Assembly: GCA_037576195.1 (NCBI GenBank)
Contig: CM075103.1
Coordinates: forward strand, 15,066,001 to 15,130,000
DNA length: 64,000 nt
Direction of reading: 5' to 3'
Origin: Phytoseiulus persimilis
Lineage: Eukaryota; Arthropoda; Arachnida; Mesostigmata; Phytoseiidae
Every line of letters begins with the position of its first letter. The first letter of the stretch is position 1. Positions 47,550 to 59,336 of the stretch are shown piece by piece. Under the pieces are notes generated by a model. It did no database searches and had not been told where the DNA came from. It worked only from the letters and a program-made list of their open reading frames with translations. Position numbers and translations under genes: made by a program.

Positions 47550-49544
47550 ATGTTGTTCCTCGCTGTAGTGATTGGAGTGAGCCTCCCGGGTCTCTCTTGG
47601 ACTCAGGACTTCATGGTGAACATCGGAAACGTCGTGTACAAAGCTGAATGTACCATCCAAGGGGTACCCCTGGTCAACAGCGGCTGTCCTAAGCAATGCG
47701 CTCCGGACAAGATCAAAACGTGTGTTGTCAAAGGTATTCCCTACGCGACTGCTTCTCGATTTGGGAAGCCTCAGCCCCTCGATCCGACGATGAGGGAGGA
47801 GCTTGCGAAGGAGAGTCAAGGAAATATACAATGTGCTCAGACCCATCCGTTCAATGGCGGAGAGATCGGAGTGGAGAACTGCCTGGTAATCGATCTGTAC
47901 TTCCCCCAAGACTGGAACGTTGGAGCTTCAAGCAGTCTCGTTGTTCTGATTGAGGGAATAGATTTCGAAAGCTCCCTGGCAGGCTTCCTGCAGCCCGATT
48001 CCCATCTGGATTCTCAACTCGGAAAGCACATGATCGCGGTGGTTCACTACCGTACCGGAGTTTTTGGTTTCATGACGCTCCAGAATCAGCTCATGCCTGC
48101 GAACTTGGGACTGTGGGATCAGCAGATGGCTCTGCAGTTCTTGAAAAGTGAATCGAAAGCTTTGAGCGTTGAGGAAGACTTTATCGTGCTCGGTTTCGGC
48201 TCGGGTGCGGCAGCGCTCCACTTACACATGCTAAATCCTGTGTCGCGGGGTCTGTTCAAAAAAGTACTCTTGTCCGGGGGGAATGCCCTCTCCCCTGGAG
48301 TATTGCAGTCAGATGCTCTGAACACTACGCTGACCTTGGCGAACAGGCTCAAATGTGACACTTCCTCGATGGAAAGCGTGGCGAACTGCTTGCGCGGAAA
48401 GTCCACCGAGGAAATTTTGAAGCAGTCGAAAACCGAGCCTGCGCTCCGCTTTGCGGCTTCCGAGGATTCGAGCAGCTCCGATTCGAAGTCGCAGAACGCG
48501 TTCATCAGTGCTCCTTTGGACGACTTGGTTCGAGCGCAGCAACTCACCGGCATGGAAGTGATCATCCACAGCTATCCATACTTGGCGGGTTTGAACCAAT
48601 TCGCTCGCAACGAGGACAAAGAGTCGACAGACGACATCAAGTACCTCGCGAACTTCTTCGATATGTACAGTGATGGCACCGCAGAATCAGTGGCGAGAAT
48701 CGTTCTCGATCAACACTACAAAGGAGGCGGTGTCAAAGAAAAAGTCAGCAATGACCCGATGCAATTTATCAACCTTCTCACAGATTTCGCGGTGGGATAT
48801 CCCGTCAACAGCCTGGTCTCGACACAAGTGAAACAGAACGAAGGAAACAAGGTCGCGCTAGCGTCCCTCATCGTTTTCGACAATGGACAAAGGACGGCGG
48901 AGGGAGCGACAGTTCCGACCTTGGCTTCCAAACTCAAATCCACACAAATGAAAGAATCCAACGTAAAAGAGAGATTCGGCTCAACGATTGATGACATGCT
49001 CCTGTTCGTTGGCTGCCAAGGAATCCCGATACTCACGCGAAATCCAGATGGAACTACGTATGGAGTCGCGAAGGTCATCAACGACAACGCTAAAATGATG
49101 TCTGAAGCCATGCAATGCCTTCTGGATAAGGATGTGTGCTCCTACCTTCTGGGATTCGACGAGTCACTTGGACACTACACTGGACAAAAATCTCCTACTA
49201 CGGAGAATTCAGAGCCCTACCGTTTCAAAGAGGTTTCCCGTTGGAGCTCTGTCCTGGCACTTGCATCGGCGATGGATAAACTCGAAGTGGAAAACCGGGC
49301 CCTCAGGAAAAAAAAAGGAACGACAGAGGGAGTGAAATCTGCCGGGTTTTCATTTTGGGCCATGCTCGTGGGCTTGATGGTTTTGGCCGTTGTCAGCATT
49401 CTGCTAGTTGGGGTTGTGGTGAAAATGTTGAGGCATCAACGTCGAGAAACTTCACATACACCCGTAGAAAAACCTGCTAGATCGACAGCCCATTACAATG
49501 CTGGAATGGAATCCGTGACCGTTGAAGAGGGCAACCGCCTGTGA
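47550..49544 (+). CDS. cholinesterase-like membrane pseudoenzyme, paralogue (664 aa)
   Basis: Intact intronless gene, the divergent paralogue of the one at 41267-43261 and by coincidence also 664 aa. Signal peptide about 1-18. An N-terminal insertion adds cysteines 34, 46, 50 and 58 before KGIPYATASRFGKP (about 61-74). C95 pairs with C111 in GVENCLVIDLYFP; HYRTGVFGF at about 166-174; ANLGLWDQ at 184-191. The nucleophile elbow is GFGSGA at 215-220, glycine replacing the catalytic serine. C269-C280 forms the second loop. The histidine region reads FGSTIDDMLLFVG (476-488), with no histidine. A heptad-like, charged stalk (KLEVENRALRKKKG, about 577-590) leads to a membrane span at about 602-626 and a 38-residue cytoplasmic tail with several Ser/Thr. 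Role inferred: non-catalytic cell-surface binding. Shared motifs with the first gene (LGFGSG, LNP, SGG-ALSP) show an old inverted duplication. Confidence 0.9.
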   Translation: MLFLAVVIGVSLPGLSWTQDFMVNIGNVVYKAECTIQGVPLVNSGCPKQCAPDKIKTCVVKGIPYATASRFGKPQPLDPTMREELAKESQGNIQCAQTHPFNGGEIGVENCLVIDLYFPQDWNVGASSSLVVLIEGIDFESSLAGFLQPDSHLDSQLGKHMIAVVHYRTGVFGFMTLQNQLMPANLGLWDQQMALQFLKSESKALSVEEDFIVLGFGSGAAALHLHMLNPVSRGLFKKVLLSGGNALSPGVLQSDALNTTLTLANRLKCDTSSMESVANCLRGKSTEEILKQSKTEPALRFAASEDSSSSDSKSQNAFISAPLDDLVRAQQLTGMEVIIHSYPYLAGLNQFARNEDKESTDDIKYLANFFDMYSDGTAESVARIVLDQHYKGGGVKEKVSNDPMQFINLLTDFAVGYPVNSLVSTQVKQNEGNKVALASLIVFDNGQRTAEGATVPTLASKLKSTQMKESNVKERFGSTIDDMLLFVGCQGIPILTRNPDGTTYGVAKVINDNAKMMSEAMQCLLDKDVCSYLLGFDESLGHYTGQKSPTTENSEPYRFKEVSRWSSVLALASAMDKLEVENRALRKKKGTTEGVKSAGFSFWAMLVGLMVLAVVSILLVGVVVKMLRHQRRETSHTPVEKPARSTAHYNAGMESVTVEEGNRL

Positions 49545-49699
49545 TCCCACCTTCTTCCCGCTGCTGAGGGTCATCTGAGGTCAACTAGGGTCATAGTTGA
49601 GCTTCATTTAATTTTTTGAGGGTTCACTTGAGCTTCTTGCGAGATGATTCTTGACTTCCGAGAGTCAGTGTTTCTAAGGGAGTGCTCGGACGAGCAAGT

Positions 49700-49705
49700 A
49701 ATAAA
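49700..49705 (+). terminator. poly(A) signal of the plus-strand esterase-like gene
   Basis: AATAAA about 156 nt downstream of the TGA at 49542-49544; the first such hexamer after the gene on this strand that I found. Confidence 0.6.
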
Positions 49706-49719
49706 AAGCATTCGATGTG

Positions 49720-52098
49720 AAATTTTTCGTTAAGGCGAGATGAGAGGCGTGGAGGAGGAAGGCTCCACGAAATGCATCCTTCGAGGGAACGCTTCCCGCG
49801 TCAGATCTTTCAAACCATGACCCAATATTCATATGCGCAATGGATGTCTCACTAAAATCAGGAATCAACGAGGGAACGAGACGGAAATACTCTGCCTCTC
49901 TTCCGCGTCGTATTCGGATTTTGTATTCATAGAATTCGTTCAACACTCTCCTCCAAGTCCCTACATTTAGATTATTTCTCCAATCGTGATGAGGAGCCCG
50001 GTCCGCAGAATCACATCCCGACTTTTCTAATCTTGTTCCAGAATCACCTGAGGTGAAAATGATCGAATCAGAGCCGAGGATCCGGCGCGTCCTCAATCGG
50101 CGTGGGAGTCAATTCGTCAACGGAATCAGGCGCTCGGCCGGATTTAGATCAAACTCCGACGGTTCCTTGACCGCCTGAATGCGCATGCACAGATCATTCA
50201 GATTGAGTCATTGTGTTCGGAAGAGACGAAATTTCAACCACAAGAACATGGAGATTCTCAAGGAACCTGTTCGGTCATGAGAGGAAGCTAGGGTGGTTGA
50301 TGATGTGCAGAAACCGCAACACCGACTTCTGAATGAAGCAGAAAAAGGACCCGCTTACGATAGATATTGCGGAAGTATGGACGAGCTCCGTTTCGAACAA
50401 GCTTCCGCAGTCCGACGTAGAGCGGAAACGGCTCTGATGATGATTTCCTAATCCCTGGGCAGTGGATTGCACTCAGAAGTCGCACTTCGGTTTTTTTACC
50501 GCTAGTGTGTGTCATCCGTGGCCAAGAGCTGTTGATACAGTGCATACGATCCTTGACAGTCAAGAACGGTGAGAACGGGGAGTGAAAACCTCAATCTGAC
50601 GGCGTTTTCCGTCCCTGCGAAGGGAGCTTCCAGGGTCATCCAATGCGTGACGACGGCGGTCAAAGTTACTGATTCCGATGAGAAAAACGACGTCGAGGAC
50701 TCCAGTCTGCCCAACGATCCCTGTCGCGAGTGTTCGAATTTTGGTTTCACTGTCCTGAAGAACGCGGGAAACGCGGAAACACTTGTTTGGCCAGATCACA
50801 GCATTGCCAGCTCGAGGTTTGGTCTTGTTGGGCGGTCTATCCGATCGGACAGAGTTTCCTGCTCCAAATCTCAAGCGCGAGGTTATCGGGTGATGGCGTG
50901 CTGGCTCGAGATCCAATATCTACGAGGGGGATGGACGGAGCGCTCCAACCCGGGCGGTTCCCTTCTATGGCAGCGGCATTTTTTTGAAACGTCATCGTGC
51001 ATGATGAGTGCTTCGTTTCGCGGCCGATTCCATCCATGAAAATTTCGGCTCGGTTCAAACCATGACGTTCGGCATCTTTCACCCGGAGCGATTTCAGTCA
51101 GTTCGAAGGACCTCCGCCAAGTGGCGTCCAGCCAGAGCAACTTTCGGTGCGCCGCGCTGCACACGTGCCAGCTCTGCTGTCTGGAGTTCTGCCCGAAAAC
51201 AAACTCCACTGGGCCCGCGCTTCGCGTGCAAGCGTCACACTCTCCTCGCTCTCACTGATTCTCACACGTTCCACCTCAAATTAGAGAAAGAAACGAAGCA
51301 TAACAGACTCCTCGCCTACTATGTCCAAACTCTACCCCGCTTTGTGCAACGGTTGTGTTTTGCTTCGCATTCAAACGGCGTTTTCCGCAGAGTCTCGGAA
51401 CATGCCGCTGATATTTTGGAAATCTCGTGCTTATTTTTATTACTGGAAAATGGGACACGAACATCGAACGCTCTCCGTCCTGTTGCGACGCTTCGCATCG
51501 AAGCTGATCAACATGAAATCCGAAACTTTGTCGTTCGGAGCTCAGTTGAAAGATTGAGCCGAGTATCGAATCACCGTCGGAGGGTTCCATTCCTCGAGCT
51601 TAGGTGGCTGATTGATTGAGTGACCTGTTCATACAAAGGATAGCAGCACAGCTCATTGACGCCTGATCATCAATCTTCCGAACATGGCCACCGGGTGTAA
51701 CGACTAGAATTATCGGGTACATTGCCCATGAGTTCCAAACGAATATTGTACAGGGACGAGCTCGAACAGAGCTAAAGCTGGGTATCTTTTATGAAGCGAT
51801 TCCCTTCGGAGTGATTTCCCAAATAACGGTATTTTCTTGACCCGAAAGCGGGCCCCCCGTGACCCTCTCCGTGGGTGTTCGGCAGCGGACTCAAACCCCG
51901 CGGTATCTCGTCCTCGGTAGGAGCTCTGAGCGGGCCCAGCCGCGGCTTCGCAGCCTGGAACGAGAACGCCACATCGTTATATCATCGTTCGAGTCTCATG
52001 GTCCAACGAGGTGACTCATCCACAGTTCATTCTCAATCTTTTCCCCACGGATCCGATGTGCGTTAGTGAATTCCCTTTCCAATGCTCGAAACACTTCA
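49720..52098. other. no supported gene
   Basis: Two plus-strand frames are fairly long: 50569-51039 (156 codons, GTG first, no ATG; includes ECSNFGFTVLKNAGNAETL) and 51008-51619 (203 codons). Neither has a recognised domain, and frames of this size occur by chance about once per 100-200 kb each. They could be exons of an unrecognised gene. Confidence 0.35.
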
Positions 52099-53840
52099 CT
52101 AGCGTAGACGAGGGACGGAAAAATTGAGATCGGAGTCCCATTTCGTCGCCTTCCGGTCGGATCCCTGAGATGTCTGGCTTCTCACCACTTGGAATTTTCC
52201 GATTTGCCGGGCTCGGTTTCGCTCTTGTGGAGTGATTTCGGTGCTGTCTAGGAAGGTCCAAGTACGAGAGCTGAGAAATGACGTACAATCGGTAGCAACG
52301 TAGTCTTCCCGATCTTGTTCCCTGGACTGTGTCAATTGATCGGGGCAGCAAGGATTCCCTGCGGGAAGCCAACAAATCAGCCAGTGGTTAATGCCTCGAT
52401 TCCATGACGTGCAGCGGTTTGTGCAGGGTACATCAGCAGCTGAGTCAAGAGTTCGAGCTCGACGATGAGACGGGAATACTTTCTCCCCTGATTGCAAGCA
52501 TTTAAGAAGCTTACCCAACAGACTCAGGTGCCTTACTCGTGGAAAAGCTTGAGCGATGGCCGAAACGAGTTTTTTGATGTCCGAAAACTTGTTCTTATTC
52601 AGAGACAGCGTTTGCAGGAATCCGCAGAATGTGCTGTTGAAAACTGTCGCATCTCCAAGCCCGTTGTTGTCCAATATGAGGTGCTTCAATCTGGAAGAGC
52701 AGAGAAAGTCTTCATCACTATATTATCGAGTCGAGACAACGAACGGAGCAATGGCGAGGAACGCGATATGTCTGTGTTAGCCTGATCAGGAAAACCTGAT
52801 CTCAAATGGTGACAGTTTCTTCTCCAATAACACCGCTCGGACTCGTCAGCCATTGATTCAGCAGATTGAGCCCAACAGAGGAGGAATGTTACACACGCAA
52901 AGAAATCGCACGACCTTGTGGTGGCATTCGGGCAAGACTTCTCGGGAACCGCCAATAGCTCGTTTTCGAATCAGGAGAACTAGCGAATCGATATACTTCC
53001 CCCCTCAAACATCATGGTGTTCATCATCATGAAGTTCATGCTGATCTTTTCGCTTTCAAATGAAACTAGGGCGAGATTCACGACTGCACAATAGGTGACG
53101 ATCCCGCATGGCTCTCGAAGCCGGGTGGTTTACCAGCTGCATGACTGTAACGACGGAGGTAGTTCCATAGAGATTCTTTTCATTTCCCGGTCGGAAAACG
53201 TGGGATCCCACCGGGACCGATGTGGGATTCAGAGCATCCCAACTGGAGGAGTCGAACCTTTCGGATTTTGACGCGAATCCGGATTCGCCCTGGACGGTTG
53301 GAAGGGAGATGACTCCTTGGTCCTGCAGCCGTTGAGAGCGCTGCGCGCCCTCCGCATTGCTCTTTTCTCCGCACTGATTGCTCACAAAACCTTCATTCGT
53401 GAGGCTCTGAGGGGATAATGGAGAGAAATTCTTGTCGCACGAAATATCCCCGTAACTGTTATAAAGCCGACCCGGGAGTTCTCAGACAATTCCTGTCATT
53501 GAATTAGCCTAATCGAAGTCGAAATGGGTAATGGAGAACTCCCCGAGAGGATACATTGGGCTGAACTTCCATCTGGCTCTTGAAGACATGACTAGCGGAA
53601 TTCCCTCCACTTCGGAATCGCGAGGATGGGAAAATGAGCGACTTCAAACATACCCACGAGATTGTCAAGTCCAGTAAGAGTGGTGAGTCTGTTCCATGAT
53701 AAGTCTAAGGTTTGCGCCGTGAGGGCGTATCTTTGGAGTATCCGATCGGGGATTCTCTGAGCATCCTTGTCTACGTAGATAACTTCATCACCCTCGCTTG
53801 AAGGTGAAGCACTAGCCAGTGTGGCATGCTCGATGTCCAT
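52099..53840 (-). CDS. LRMDA (C10orf11)-like leucine-rich-repeat gene, three exons, frame damaged
   Basis: Exon 1 is 53840-53654: ATG, then DEVIYVDKDAQRIPDRIL and LDLSWNRLTTLTGLDNLVG. Exon 2 is 52690-52515: LKHLILDNNGLGDATVF, FLQTLSLNKNKFSDIKKL and HLSLLG. Exon 3 is 52358-52099: NPCCPDQL up to EITPQERNRARQIG and the stop TAG. These are leucine-rich repeats in the order and spacing of leucine-rich melanocyte differentiation-associated protein, including LSLLGNP and FLDS-xx-TPxER. Intron 2 (156 nt, GTAAG...CAG) is canonical and in phase. Intron 1 has GTATGT...CAG, but exons 1 and 2 join one base short. Exon 3 has a lost base after EDY at about 52305, so the family's YRLYVISQLSYL is in another frame until an extra C near 52255 restores it. 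With the defects allowed for, the length is 207 aa; human LRMDA is about 198 aa. Either a recent pseudogene or assembly indels. Confidence 0.7.
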
Positions 53841-56800
53841 TTCACAATTCACGAGGTGCTCTCGAGCTCTTGGGAACTTTCCGGCGATTTCACCAACGGC
53901 TGCTCCACAGAGGACTGTGACCGGATCCTGTCCGCTGCCGGGACCCGAAATAAAAGCTATCGCGAAGCCGCACAATGATGTACACAATGTATTGGGGAGA
54001 CTCGGGATGCGTGCAGAGATTCCAAGGATTTGAAACAATTTCCGCGAAAGCGGGTGACTCCACGGATTATAAGAGGTCAGTCCCAACAGAAACACGGCAC
54101 AACGGAGCGCTCGCCGCAGTGTTTGGTGTGGGATATTTGTTGACGCGCTTTCATAGCGTCTGCTAAACAAGAGAAACCGCTTTATCTCGTCGTCCGTGAC
54201 ACGATAGTCAGCACCATAAGCACTTTCATCCAAAATCGTAGCCCCTCTTTCTCTTGAAACGAGCCGCTGACTCGCATACTAGAGATACGCATCCTGAGCG
54301 GGATGAGTCTTCCGTTCCCTCGTCGTCGACTTCAGGTCGTTTCGAGCGTTCAAACTTCAGGGGAGTTCACAGAGAGAAGTGTGGAAGGGAATGAAGAGAT
54401 AGAGATCGAAGTAGCATTCGAAGTATACCAATGATTGGACGGAATTGGTGAGCGGGATTGCTGTTGAGGTCCATTACTCCCGTTCCGACGTCGCGAGTGC
54501 GATTGTGAGGTTGTCAGCTAAGGCGTGATACAAATATCATTCACCCACCATTCGCAAAAGAGACCAGACCCGAGAAGAGAATTCCATTCTTGCTAGTACA
54601 TTTTCGCATGATGAGCGAGCGAGCGACCACAACTTCTCATCATAGCTAGGATTAGATTTCCCATGCAGGGAGGAACAGATCTTTACGTTGTTCGATTCCT
54701 CGAAAAGCTTGACCTTCTTCCGAGCGTGCTATACAGGCGGGCCCCAACAGCGTATTGGGGTGGAAACCCGGTCGATATTCTCTCCTCAAATTCTCCAGAA
54801 ATGCCTCTGGATGTTCTCTCTGTATCCGTGAGATTCTCCACCAGCACGTCATACTCGAGAGCTCGGTTAATTTACTTCAAGCGCTCCTTCTAACGATCGT
54901 ATGAATTGATGAAGTCTGGCGAGAATGGGGCGTCGTCCACTCGAATCGCTTCCTTGAGAATTCAGAGAGCTGGATGTGGGCCCGCCCGCATGAATCGCGA
55001 CAAGGACACAACTATCGGAGATTCTCCTTGGAAACAAGTGCAGAGGAGGATCCATCTGAATGCTGCGAATTTTCTGTGACAGAAAACTATTTTGAGCCGG
55101 CGAGGATCTCGTTCGGAGAGTTCATCCTTCGATTATCGCTCCCCAGGGTTTTCATAGCCTTGGGGACAGTTTCGCCTCTCCTGAGTCGAACTTCGAGCTA
55201 CAGGGATCAAAACCTGTCAATCACGATATCGGCGTCGGGGCGAGGCTCACTTCACACGAGTCCTGAGAGCAGCCAGGATGTTGGCCACCAGCTCTAATTT
55301 CTGACGGATTTCCTTTTTCCAGTCTCCACACTCGCCGAGGAATTTTTTGGTGAAAATCGGAGGCTGTGGGAGAATCTTTCGTGATTGCGCGCCCAGATAG
55401 CTGCAATTGAACAATGCAGACCGTGACAGCGATGGTCCCGCGAAAGCACATGGACAATACACCACCGGAGATCGCAACGCTGTCGGTGGAATAGGTTCGA
55501 TTTCTCTATCACAGGACTCTTAGATCGGCGTCCAATGTTCACAACACCGGAGTCGACCTGTTGCTAGAGTTGAGCTATTTAACCTCTTGTTTATTGCAGC
55601 GGGAAGCTGGGGATCATATCAATCCCACGAGTTTCATCGCCGACTCACTGGAAGTTGGGATTGACGAGTGTCTCAGCTGATCCCAATTCCCCGTGCACTA
55701 ACTGATGTTCCTGGATGAATATCTGGCCTGTGAAATGACACTTATCGAGACCCACTCCATGTCGGGCAGCCATGATACTCGGGATTTAACATGAACGTAT
55801 GTCTTTATCCGATAGATACTTCTCTCTGGCATTGCACATGAAGTTCAAAGAGTGTTCTAGTTCGATCGTTGCGGCGGGTCTTGGGAAGTATAACTCCTTC
55901 TCTAAACGCTCGCTCATTGATTTGGTGACGTTTAACGCGATGTTGTCGTACGACTGGGTGGTCACCGGCACCAGCATGCTCATGTCATGCTCATGAATTC
56001 CCACAGCAATCTCGACAAATCGTTGATAGGGGATGATGCTTGTGATTCCGGACCAGATGGATGCCTTCATCTTCGTGTGGGAATGAGGCATTCTGAGAAT
56101 ATGTCTCAGCTGAAAGAACCAAAAGAATCCCAGCATTCAGGGACGTAGCCGTTCCATCTGTAACAGCGCCGAGATGCTGAAGAAAATGGCATTAGAAAAC
56201 TTTCGGTGCGAGAGTCTCAGGAATCGAAACTTGAGAACGCGGGGCTTGGTTCGTTTGAGGTTGCTTGTTCGGCGAAAACTCCCAGGCTCTATCGTCCGAC
56301 TCGCCTCGCGGCAGCAGAAGGCTTGGAGCTTTGTAAGTCCTAAAGTTCCACGGGATCAAACGTGAGCTGCGTTGCGTGCTCGCGTATAAGAGGGATTCCA
56401 AGCTGGATGCCCGAGAATCCAGGACACAGGAGCTGCGCATGTAGCTATCAGCTGTATGCCAAGTTTGAATCGAAGTGAAATCTCAACTCAAGAGAGTCTT
56501 GAGTCTCATCTTTTGCTTCAACGACGTCTCTAGGAACAAGACACAGAACCCCTAGTCTGCCCCTAGTCTGCAGATCTTCGGCTCTGCCTATCATGGTGCG
56601 GAGGGTCGGAGGCCATGAAACAAGCTCGATCTCGATCACTGCCTCTATCAATTTCAGGGGGGTTTTCCATTGTTCGCAATCACATCCGGTGTTCTGCCAC
56701 AGTCGAGCTCTCAAGTAAAGGTCGCAAAAAACAGCGGACAAGGAAGCATCTTCTTGCCTTTATGCATTCTCTTCGGAGTTTGCGGATGGTCCGCGTTGTC

Positions 56801-58120
56801 CCGAGAGCCGCGGTGACCGGCCGAAACCCGCGGTTACCTGCTGTTTCTGGCGGTCACCCGCGCATCATCGCCGCCTGATGGTATGGAAACCCATCTCTAA
56901 CTCCATCATCTATGAAGCGATTACGAGATCTTCACTTCTGATCGCTCATAACAACCGCTGCTGGACGGTCGAGCCCATGTCAATGCACGCAAAGGCGTAA
57001 TCTATGTTCTTCTGAACCGTGCGTGTGGTATCATGGACTGACCGCGAAATGGTGGCATCGGTACGGCTGAGCGAAAGGTAATCGTACAAAACATTGGACC
57101 GAGGCTCGATTCTGAGGGTCGTTCTGGTTGTTGGCTCCAACAGCTGAGGGCAAGAGCCGGCTCGCAATCAACCAAATACTGACGGCATCTAGGACAGGAT
57201 CGTTCGGTCCAAACTTCCGAAACAAAAGGCCTCTTGGGAAATGAAGAACGGAACTGACTAAAGATGAGGCTCATTGATGGAATCTGGTATCCGACAAACA
57301 TTATCATGTGTGTCGCACTACGTGAGCAGGAATCCAATTGCCTGCATGCTCATAATATCCTCTCAGAACTCAGCTGAATTCGAATTGCAGTGCCGACAAA
57401 CTCCGGCCCTCTTCCGACGGCCCACGGTGACAACAGAATAGGAAGAATCGATATCAGCGATCGCATTCGCCGATTGTTTCGGAACTCCGGTGAGCAGTTT
57501 AGTGTATGGGAGGGCTACACACGGCGATAGTCACGAGTTTCTCAACAGGTTATTCTGTGTTTATCGGAACGAATTTGTAGACTGTCTTCTTCAGCGACCC
57601 CTGCTCTCGCCTCTGGCAACAAGAGACATTGCTTACTGGGAGAAAAACTCTTGAAAAAGGTCGGAAGCAAGCAGCGAAATTAAATCAAGCCCTCTCCATG
57701 ATGCAAGCCCTATCCTACTAAAATTCCTCCGCCCAAGCAGAGCTGATATCAGAAGGGATGAGTGACAAACAGGGTGGCCCTTGAAAATATTTCCTCGTGG
57801 ATGTTTTCCGCGGAGAGGAATGTGTCTCGTTGAACAAATGCTGTATGCCTCCTCTCGTGGACCTGGCAGGTCATGTCCTGAGGTCCTTACTCATTGAAGA
57901 AGGTTCTTGGTCCTTGAGCTGTACATTTGATTTCCACGTTTCCGGGAGAATCCAGAAACGGTGAAGAGTCGGAGACGAGGTTCTCGGCTGCACGAGTCAA
58001 TCCGGTTTATTCAAGCAGGGGAGATTCACCCCAGTGACCACGAAGAATGACGGAACCGAAAACTCGAAAACTCAAGAACTTGGTTCAGATCGTGATTTCC
58101 AGAGAATTCTCTTCTCGTAC
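53841..58120. other. gene-free stretch
   Basis: The minus-strand frame continues open upstream of the LRMDA-like ATG to 54233 but without recognised content. Beyond that only short frames are seen. A GAGCGAGCGAGCGA patch lies at about 54614-54627. Confidence 0.4.
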
Positions 58121-58123
58121 TTC

Positions 58124-58625
58124 GAAGATCTTGAGTTTCGAGGAAACGAGTCCGTCGATGTTTCCTGCTCGAAGATTATGAAGTTCAGGGTGAAATCATA
58201 TTTCGCGAGATGTTGACTCATGATCAAATCATGACTCACGAACTTACTCTCTCTCACGGATGGGAATTCAACTACGAGGAACAAGCAAACCCAGACAAAA
58301 TGACATATGCATGAACCCTACCTCAAAACGATAACGAATCGGAGCTGTTATTCAAACCATTCGTGGACGACTCCCTGACGCTAGCCATCCTCATGTGGAG
58401 CAAGCATCTTCGGCGGCTCGATCTGACCGAGGGCAAAGTTCATCTGGGATATTCGGTTCGGAGTCGAGATGTAAGCGAAAACCTAGTCGACCGGAGAGCT
58501 CGTGATCGTCAAGCTCGAAATGAAGGATGGAGAAGAAAGATACGTGAGAGTATCTCAGCCTGGAACTCGGCGATTCATGGGGTGGGGGACTTTCGAATCA
58601 TTGGATCATGAACCGTTCGTAGTGT
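58124..58625 (+). pseudogene. protein-like sequence of unknown family, interrupted
   Basis: One plus-strand frame from 58124 to 58500 reads as plausible protein with a single TGA at 58312-58314. It contains FREMLTHDQIMTHELTLSHG and WEFNYEEQANPDKMTY before the stop, and ESELLFKPFVDDSLTLAILM and LTEGKVHLGYSVRSRD after it. At about 58490 the better frame changes, to GELVIVKLEMKDGEERYVRV and GTRRFMGWGTFESLDHEPF. That frame stays open to 59281 (259 codons from a GTG at 58502), but its later part looks like noise. GATGTAAGC at 58468-58476 resembles a splice donor. I do not recognise the protein. It may be exons of a real gene, a frameshifted gene or chance. Confidence 0.3.
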
Positions 58626-59336
58626 CAAATGTTGTTATTCTTATCACGATCCAAATTGAAAGGCAGGTCGGAATCTCAAAGTGGTGCTCACATCGTGCGA
58701 AGCAGAAACATTCCTCATCAATAGACAGTGGCGTAGACAGGTTTTTCCCGGGAGGAGGGCTGAGATTTTATTTTTCGTCGGCCTGGCTTCCACGCATTCT
58801 GTGGCACCCCGAAGAGACCCTCCCTTTATCTCAAACTATTCATAGAGAATCTATGAAATCTATCTATTCGTGTAGTCCAATTAGAACGGCAGAATTACCC
58901 AAAGCCTGCTCAGCCTGCGCCCCTGTCAACAGACCCTGGAAGTTTAGGTGTTTCTCCGAGATGATGCCCTCATTGCCGCGGATCAATCCCAGGCGACTGA
59001 TTTCAAAAAATCACCCGAACTTCCAGGCTCTACTCATCAACAATCAAATCGTCATATCGATCCTACGATTTCGGTCCTCTCTACTACCTAACTCACTTTC
59101 GCAGCGAAGTGATCCAAAGACTGTGTCCCTCGTTTGCAGTGTTGAGCGGCCATTGACGTCGCAAAACAACGGTGCGTCTCCGTGGAACCTGCCTTTCCAC
59201 TCTACGCTCGCTCGCTCGCATCACGCCTCGATTAGGAAAGGGGACGGTGCGTGGCTCAGCGGAACAGTTGAAGCGAATTAGCGACGCTGTTTCAAAAACG
59301 CCTGTTGAAAGTCTCAAAGACCTTGAAAAGTTTCTC

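Noticed and set aside
51008-51619. 203-codon plus-strand frame
   Set aside because: Length is within what chance gives in this window; composition is noisy and no motif is seen.
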